Below are positions 58,683 through 64,000 of a DNA stretch of 64,000 bases, in pieces. Position 1 is the first letter of the stretch; every line of letters begins with the position of its first letter. Position numbers and translations under genes: made by a program. The notes beneath the pieces are model-generated. The model saw nothing but the letters and a program-made list of their open reading frames with translations. It was not told where the DNA came from and searched no databases. Origin of the DNA: Xanthostigma xanthostigma (taxonomy: Eukaryota > Arthropoda > Insecta > Raphidioptera > Raphidiidae); assembly GCA_963575645.1 (NCBI GenBank), contig OY754470.1, positions 43,803,201 to 43,867,200 on the forward strand, read 5' to 3'.

Positions 58683-59780
58683 AAAATAGTTGGCAAAACC
58701 AAAAGTGCACATCCCGCAAGTTTTCCACTGTACATTATATAATAATGAAAAAAATTGAGAAAATAGATTAAAACAAATAAAAAAAAAATAAAAATATACG
58801 AGAAACATTAGTAAAATAAGAAATTTTTTTTAGCAATTATGCACGGGTTTTGCTCTCAAAAATCCCGATTTTTTGAGTTTCTTGTCCTAGTTTATTGACT
58901 TTCTAGTTTATCGAAGAACGCATTTTATAGACACAATATCCCAAAACACTATTTTTCAAGAATATCCCACCGCTACACTAGCGGTATGTGCAATAGATTA
59001 AAAAAAACAATTAAAAAATTAAAATGAAAAAAATAAAATGAAAAAAAAAAATAATAATAAAAAAAATATATGAGAAATATATTATATATAATATATAAAT
59101 ATTAAGTGGAATTAAGTGGAATAAATGGGAATATAAAAAAAAAAAAAATTCTTATGTCAGCGGGAATCGAACCCGGCACCTTGGGATTACAGGACTTACG
59201 CTTTAACCGTTCGGCCACACCGATGCCGTACAACGCCTTTGTTATTATGGTATAGAAGTGTAGCAGTTATTTTACGTATCATACTACATTAATTGAGTAT
59301 ATTTATTATGTTTTTTGTTTTTTTATTTTAATTAGCTGTCAAAAATAATAAAAAAAAAACTGTTTATAAAAATTAAACTACTGAACACATTTTAGTGAAT
59401 TTAAATAGGGTTCTGGTCTGATAGTAAACAAAGTGAATAAAATATAACCCAAGGGGATCCGACCAAAATTGCGATCTGTAGAGTCGTGACGTACGTACAT
59501 ACGTACGTACGTACGTACGTACGTACGTACGTACATACGTACAGACCAACCGACAACTGCTGTTTGTGATTTTCAATTACAATTTTAATAGTATTTATGA
59601 ACTCGAATTGATTTAAAAATGGTTCTGTTTTATAGATCAGAATCTCCTCTTTTCAAAAAGTTTCATTTTGAATGGATTTCGTGTGAAATTAACTTAGATA
59701 TAACTTCTTATCTGAACGAAAGTCAGCTCTGATGCACAAAGCGATAATAAAGCACATACCGCTAGTTTAGCGGTATGTGC
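58683..59780 (-). mobile_element. tRNA-bearing TIR element N, copy III, with different tRNA module
   Basis: Shares with copies I/II the ends (TTGGCAAAACCAAAAGTGCA; GCACATACCGCTAGTTTAGC) and the 59350-59750 block almost base for base (ACTACTGAACACATTTTAGT, the ACGT microsatellite). An extra TAGCGGTATGTGCAAT end at 58979 suggests a small second insertion inside. The tRNA-like module differs. Confidence 0.78.
59155..59227 (-). tRNA. tRNA-like pseudogene of a different type in element N copy III
   Basis: On the minus strand GTGTGGCCGAACGGTTAAAG (D arm) and GTGCCGGGTTCGATTCCCGC (T arm) are well kept. The anticodon region (AAGTCCTGTAATCCCAAGG) does not form a proper 5-bp stem, so the identity is not assignable. 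The D-arm wording is Ser/Leu/Thr-like and clearly unlike copies I/II. Confidence 0.65.
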
Positions 59781-60310
59781 AAAAATAGTCATTTCTTGAT
59801 GATGCTAACATCGTTACAAAACGCGCATCGAGAAAAAAGTGGTGCTTTGTGGTATTCAGGATATAAATTTCTAGTAAAGAAACCGTACAAACCTTAAGGG
59901 ATTTGCTTCTCAGTTAAATTGATCAAAAATGATTTTATTTTATAGTATAACAAAAAGTGTCCATTGGCACATATAGCCTAAAAACCAATAGATTTTTAGC
60001 TACAGGTACGTTTAGCGAGAATATTAAACAATTCTAAGCTCTAGAAATATGTTTTCGAGTTTGATGAATCTGAATATGACATTATTATTTTATACAAGGT
60101 GACACCTTCCAATATTACCTAGTTCTCGACTATTTTTCTATTTCTAAAAAAAAGCACAAAAGTTGAGCCTGGAACATGTTTTTGAAAATCCCGTCTCCGC
60201 TCATAAATGTTTTGTGATGTCGTTTAATTTAATTTGTCGTAATTAGACGTTAATGTCTGTAATCTACAATAAGTAAAATGAAACGATGTGACAAAGGTAT
60301 GGTTTTAAGG
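59781..60310. other. Gene-free stretch
   Basis: No repeat or exon recognised. Confidence 0.4.
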
Positions 60311-61392
60311 CAGTGATGTCAAAGATTCGGCCCGCGGGCCGCATTCGGTCCTCAAACCATCTTAATACGGCCCGCGACCAGAACCTATCCAGTGAGGATT
60401 TTAGAGGTCATTCGATGCCACTACGTATTTTTAAAATTGCTGGATCCTCAAGCTCAAGATAATTTACTTAAGGACGTAGTCTGGTGTTCGGGTTTTGGAA
60501 AATCGAATTTATTTTTTTACATTTTTAGTAAGTATAATCTATTGAGAAAATACTGTAAAAAATTTAGACCGAAATATTAAATATTTACAAAGATATAGCA
60601 TATAGTCGAGAGCAGCAACGGTCTTACGGTAAGACTCTTACCTGCTCTTATACACCAGGCATAGCTGATTAGTGCAAATATTAATTTTTATTTTTTTGTA
60701 AGAAATCTGAAATTAAAACTTTAAACGCGTTTTTCTCAAAACTACGTTTTTGTAAGCGGCGCGGGTGATTGAAACAATTGTATAAAACCGATTGCTTTCA
60801 ATTTTGCACAGGGTATTCTACAAAACAATAGCTCCGTCCGGAACTAGAATTACTTAATTATAAAAATTATTTCTATTTTTTTAACCGATTTTCAACGTAA
60901 TATCACGATTTTCTCGTTGTCTTTTTTTTAAAAGCCCGCTATTTTGTTATTTATAAATAAAAATGTTTATTTCTAGTACGGAATAGAACCACAAGCTTAC
61001 GAAACAATAATCAATTTAACTTTTATAATTCAGATGACTCTAAGTGACGTTATCACCCGCGTTACCCTCCTACCTCCATTTAAAGTTGTCAACTTTAGGT
61101 TAAAAAAACAATTATAAAATGGCGTAAAATTAAGAAAAAAAAGTTTTTTCTTAGTCTACGATGTCAGTGAAAACATGTAACAAAATTGAAATGATTGTAC
61201 ATTATTTTGTTATTAAAAAAAAATTCTGAAATAAGGGTTGAAAACGAGCCTGAACATAGGACTACGTCCTTAAACGCAATAACTAAAGATTTTAATTTAG
61301 TATGTGTTTTAGTTTTTAATTTAGAGTCTGGCCCGCTAACACAGCCTAAATCTTATAAATTGCCCTTTAGAAATATCAGTCTGACACCTCTG
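60311..61392. mobile_element. Non-autonomous hAT element with diverged TSD
   Basis: CAGTGATGTCAAAG and the inverse of CAGAGGTGTCAG bound the element. Flanking octamers TTTTAAGG and CTTTAAAG differ at two positions. GGCCCGCGGGCC near the left end and GGCCCGC near the right are typical of hAT TIR neighbourhoods. Short frames inside do not resemble transposase. Confidence 0.75.
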
Positions 61393-61559
61393 CTTTAAAG
61401 TACCGAATTTCATAATGTTATTAACCTGAGTAGTGAATGGTGCAGGTCAACTAATAGCAAATTCCTTTTGAAATGTCGCGTATCTATTGTTGAGTGTTGA
61501 AGGTGTTACATTACAAACAGTCGGAAACGGATTTCAGGGCGTTTTGAGCGCAACATGTG

Positions 61560-61880
61560 GAACGTAATCATTATACAGGTACTTCGTAATAGTTGGGAAC
61601 TTTGCACGAAGTCTGTTATCACGAGGCGCAGCTCGAGCGTAGCGGTGGACCGATATCTGTCGCATGAACCACAATGGCGTCAGCTACTGGGTAACGCACA
61701 CACGTTCATGGCTTACATATGTGTAGTGTCTGTAAAGTTAAACAACTTTGGCAACTAAGCGGAAAGAACCGAAGTTTTCCCAGGTAGTGATAACAGCGCC
61801 TCTCGCGTGCGCCAGAACACGGTCCGTCTCGAAACATAGGAAGCATAGGAAGCTAGGTCTCCTGGTTACAGACTTCGCGG
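61560..61880 (-). repeat. Helitron H4-related fragment
   Basis: GGTAACGCACACACGTTCAT, AGCGGAAAGAACCGAAGTTT, TCCCAGGTAGTGATAACAGC match 45970-46230 in inverse. Neither Helitron end is present. Confidence 0.75.
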
Positions 61881-62639
61881 TAGTTTGCAACTTAAATGAT
61901 ATCTGTAAGTTGACAGGAAACGAATACAATGAACTCACAGTTTTAACAACGTATTGAAATGATCGCCAATGTTTATGGAAAACAGGAAACAGTTAAAAAT
62001 TGATTATTTTTTAAACTGTTTTATTTAGCTTGACGTCGTATATTTATTTATAACTGTCTTTGTTTCAAATCTTGCGTCAGCAGTTTCAACTACTTCCCGT
62101 TATCCGATTGAGTTGAAATTTTGCATGCGTATGTAGTTCCAATGACAATACAATATTATAATAACTAACTTACCGGTCCGGCTTTCACCCGGATGCAAAT
62201 CGCACTTTTAATAAAGCACACTTAATAAAATAGGTAAAAAAGCCTCTTAAGTTAAACGGTTTTATTGTACAATCAATGATGTACTAAAAACTAGAAAATA
62301 ATTATGAGTCACCAAACTGAAATAAAATTGTGGGGTGCATTTAGTAGAAAACTCATTTGTTTGAGATTGGAAATCATATTTAACTTTCGACTGTCTTCGT
62401 CCACCATAATGTAACTATAAATGCCTTCCTCACGATTTTATTTTATTTTCATCAATGTCCCCTATGATGACTGATGATTATTTTCTAGTTTTTATCGCTA
62501 CTACACGCTGCACTAAATTTCAATTTAAAAATTAAAAAAAAAAACGTTAAAACTTAAGTACTAAACTTGGATAACCCTGATTGGCGGTTAAAAACATAAA
62601 AGAAAAAATTGAGGAATTTTTCAGAGATAATAATTTATA
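61881..62639. other. Gene-free stretch with family J-like fragment
   Basis: 62030-62165 matches 49561-49735. 62165-62190 (CGGTCCGGCTTTCACCCGGA) resembles a Helitron terminal region. No gene. Confidence 0.5.
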
Positions 62640-63216
62640 GTCAGAGTGCCCATCGGCAAAAATTTTATTGATACATACTCTCCCCAAACTTTGTATATGG
62701 CTTCATTAGGCCTAGTCTGACACCTATTTCCTCTATGAATTTTCTTGATTTTGGGGCGTTTTCCCTCTAAACTTTCCGAAAGATGTCGTTTTGACAACAT
62801 GTAAAAATTTAAAAATACTGTTTGTTTTTTTAATTGGATAGCTTAAAAACTTCAACCAAAACGTTAAAATAATGTTCTCTGACAAATAACATGAACCATT
62901 TAAAATGTCTGACACCTCGAATATGTTCGACATATTAGAGGTGTCGGACATTTTAAATAGTTCACATTATTTGTCAGAGAACATTATTTTAGCGTTTTGG
63001 TTGAAGTTTTTAAGCTATCCAATTAAAAAAACAAACAGTATCTATAAATTTTTACATGCTGTCAAAACGACATCTTTCGGAAAGTTTAGAAGGAAAACGC
63101 CCCAAAATCAAGAAAAGTCATAGAGGAAATAGGTGTCAGACTAGGCCTAATGAAGCCATATACAAAGTTTGGGGAGAGTATGTATCAATAAAATTTTTGC
63201 CGATGGGCACTCTGAC
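62640..63216. mobile_element. Complete palindromic MITE (family S) with TA TSD
   Basis: GTCAGAGTGCCCATCGGCAA and its inverse end exactly at TA on each side. The whole 577 bp is one inverted repeat centred near 62928 (CACCTCGAATATGTTCGACA). Mirror-image frames on the two strands arise from the palindrome and are not genes. Half of a sister copy is at 25276-25588. Confidence 0.9.
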
Positions 63217-63452
63217 TATTATTAGCTCTCATAATTTGAAACAATAAAAAATATATTTGAGTTTCATAGTTTACTACAATATAATCATAAGCTATATTTA
63301 CTACGGTAACGTCATAACTACTAAGATTATCTAAACTTTCAAAATTATTGTGTCAGATATAATTTGAAAAATTTTTAGTGTAATTTATTTAAAGTATGTG
63401 ACAAAAAATAAAATTTCATCATAAATTATAGTTTTAAAACAAGTATTTCAAT
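63217..63452 (+). promoter_or_regulatory. Short AT-rich region upstream of the terminal CDS
   Basis: The 236 bp between the MITE and the ATG contain several TATA-like words (TATAATCATAAGCTATATTT near 63280) but no unambiguous core promoter. If the gene has no upstream exon, its promoter must overlap this interval or the MITE. Confidence 0.3.
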
Positions 63453-64000
63453 ATGGTTTCAACATCTGCAAAATTTTTAGACAAAATTAGCAATTCAAGA
63501 ATAAATTTGCATGCAATACGCTGTTACGGACTAAACAAAAGTAATTTCCAGGTGAAGCAGCTTGTCGAAGATGACAATTCAAAATTAACGGAAGAACGAG
63601 ATTCATGTGACCTTGACGACATTTATGGGTACAGCTCAAAACTACTAAGACCTAAATTGGCTTTAAGTGAATTGTATAATCGACGAGTTTTGCCAATCTT
63701 ATCTTCGAAAAGCTTATGCATTAGTTCTTCAACTGAAAACAATTTGAGTAATTCCAGACATGATCAAAAACCATTGGACAAGCAGTTGGATTTTATATTT
63801 GAAAACGTATCGTTTTCAGAAAAACAAGTCGAAAGTAAAGAAAACTGTTCCACTAAGAACCGTATAGAAACAATAAGTCAAGAATATTTGGAGCTTCGTG
63901 AAGCAGCTGACAATGACAATAATCTTACTAAATCACAGCTTAAATGTTTGAACTTAATCAAACGCTACATATCCATATATAAATATATATGTGATCAATC
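63453..64000 (+). CDS. 5' part of an unidentified host protein, runs off the window
   Basis: The frame starting at ATG 63453 stays open for 182 codons to the last base, with no stop; it is the longest uninterrupted frame in the window and continues beyond it. The start has A at -3 and G at +4, a good eukaryotic start context, and the upstream 230 bp is very AT-rich leader-like DNA. The N-terminus (MVSTSAKFLDKISNSRINLH) is rich in Lys, Arg, Ser and hydrophobic residues and lacks acidic residues except one Asp, so a mitochondrial targeting peptide is possible. The remainder is polar and acidic, with a Leu/Ile-rich stretch near residues 150-180 (LKCLNLIKRYISIYKYI). Codon use is balanced and unlike the low-complexity repeat ORFs. 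I do not recognise a family. A sequence resembling a splice donor (CAG then GTGAAG) occurs near codon 33, but the frame stays open through it. A complete palindromic MITE ends 236 bp upstream. Confidence 0.72.
   Translation, partial: MVSTSAKFLDKISNSRINLHAIRCYGLNKSNFQVKQLVEDDNSKLTEERDSCDLDDIYGYSSKLLRPKLALSELYNRRVLPILSSKSLCISSSTENNLSNSRHDQKPLDKQLDFIFENVSFSEKQVESKENCSTKNRIETISQEYLELREAADNDNNLTKSQLKCLNLIKRYISIYKYICDQ

Noticed and set aside
62733..63123. Two very similar ORFs on opposite strands, also like the one at 25277-25489
   Set aside because: The similarity follows from the palindromic MITE; both arms read the same in opposite directions.

Overview
The window looks like intergenic DNA from a eukaryote, most likely an insect. 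It is AT-rich, has no operon-like gene packing, and is dominated by short degraded transposable elements that I could often delimit by their terminal repeats and target-site duplications (TSDs). Helitron-type ends (TCTATACTAATA... to ...CTAG between A and T) and a dispersed repeat containing GGGTTCCGTACCTCAAAAGG resemble elements I know from Lepidoptera. A lepidopteran source is therefore my best guess, not a proof. No rRNA gene, CRISPR array or intact transposon-coding gene is visible.

The only convincing host coding sequence is at the right edge (63453 to beyond 64000): 182 open codons after a good start context, cut off by the window end. I cannot assign its function. Two short LINE reverse-transcriptase C-termini (19967-20380 minus, 28991-29297 plus) and one Tc1/mariner transposase scrap (11482-11748 minus) are the only other recognisable protein remains. 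Most other short ORFs lie inside palindromic repeats or microsatellites.

Layout. 1-14 kb: scattered copies of a dispersed family (F1), a Helitron carrying a tRNA-Lys-like segment, a hAT MITE with perfect 8-bp TSD, a TA-flanked element inside an F1 copy, and a Tc1/mariner relic. 14-19 kb: two head-to-tail Helitrons containing a hAT and a Penelope-like insertion with 13-bp TSD, then a Mutator-like foldback with 9-bp TSD and a second Penelope-like insertion with 11-bp TSD. 19-27 kb: LINE relic, then a 3.3-kb block in which a 1,097-bp CCCGGG-ended element is tandemly arranged and has inserted in inverse orientation into its own sister copy, then a long TA microsatellite, a foldback family, half of a palindromic MITE, and a second tRNA-Lys-bearing Helitron. 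27-36 kb: tRNA-derived SINE, LINE inserted in another repeat, hAT MITE with 8-bp TSD, CpG-rich stretch with a possible micro-exon, solo LTR with ATAT TSD, and a 0.7-kb palindrome. 36-50 kb: TIR elements, a 2.5-kb inverted pair of tRNA-bearing elements, foldbacks, two Helitrons (one with a hAT inserted in its first bases) and SINE-like repeats. 50-64 kb: more MITEs, Penelope fragments, a second SINE, a third tRNA-bearing element with a different tRNA-like module, a hAT, a near-perfect palindromic MITE, and finally the start of the host gene.

There is no gene network to describe. What the window records is mobile-element history: layered nesting, many foldback structures, and repeated capture of tRNA-like (Pol III promoter-like) modules by different element classes.
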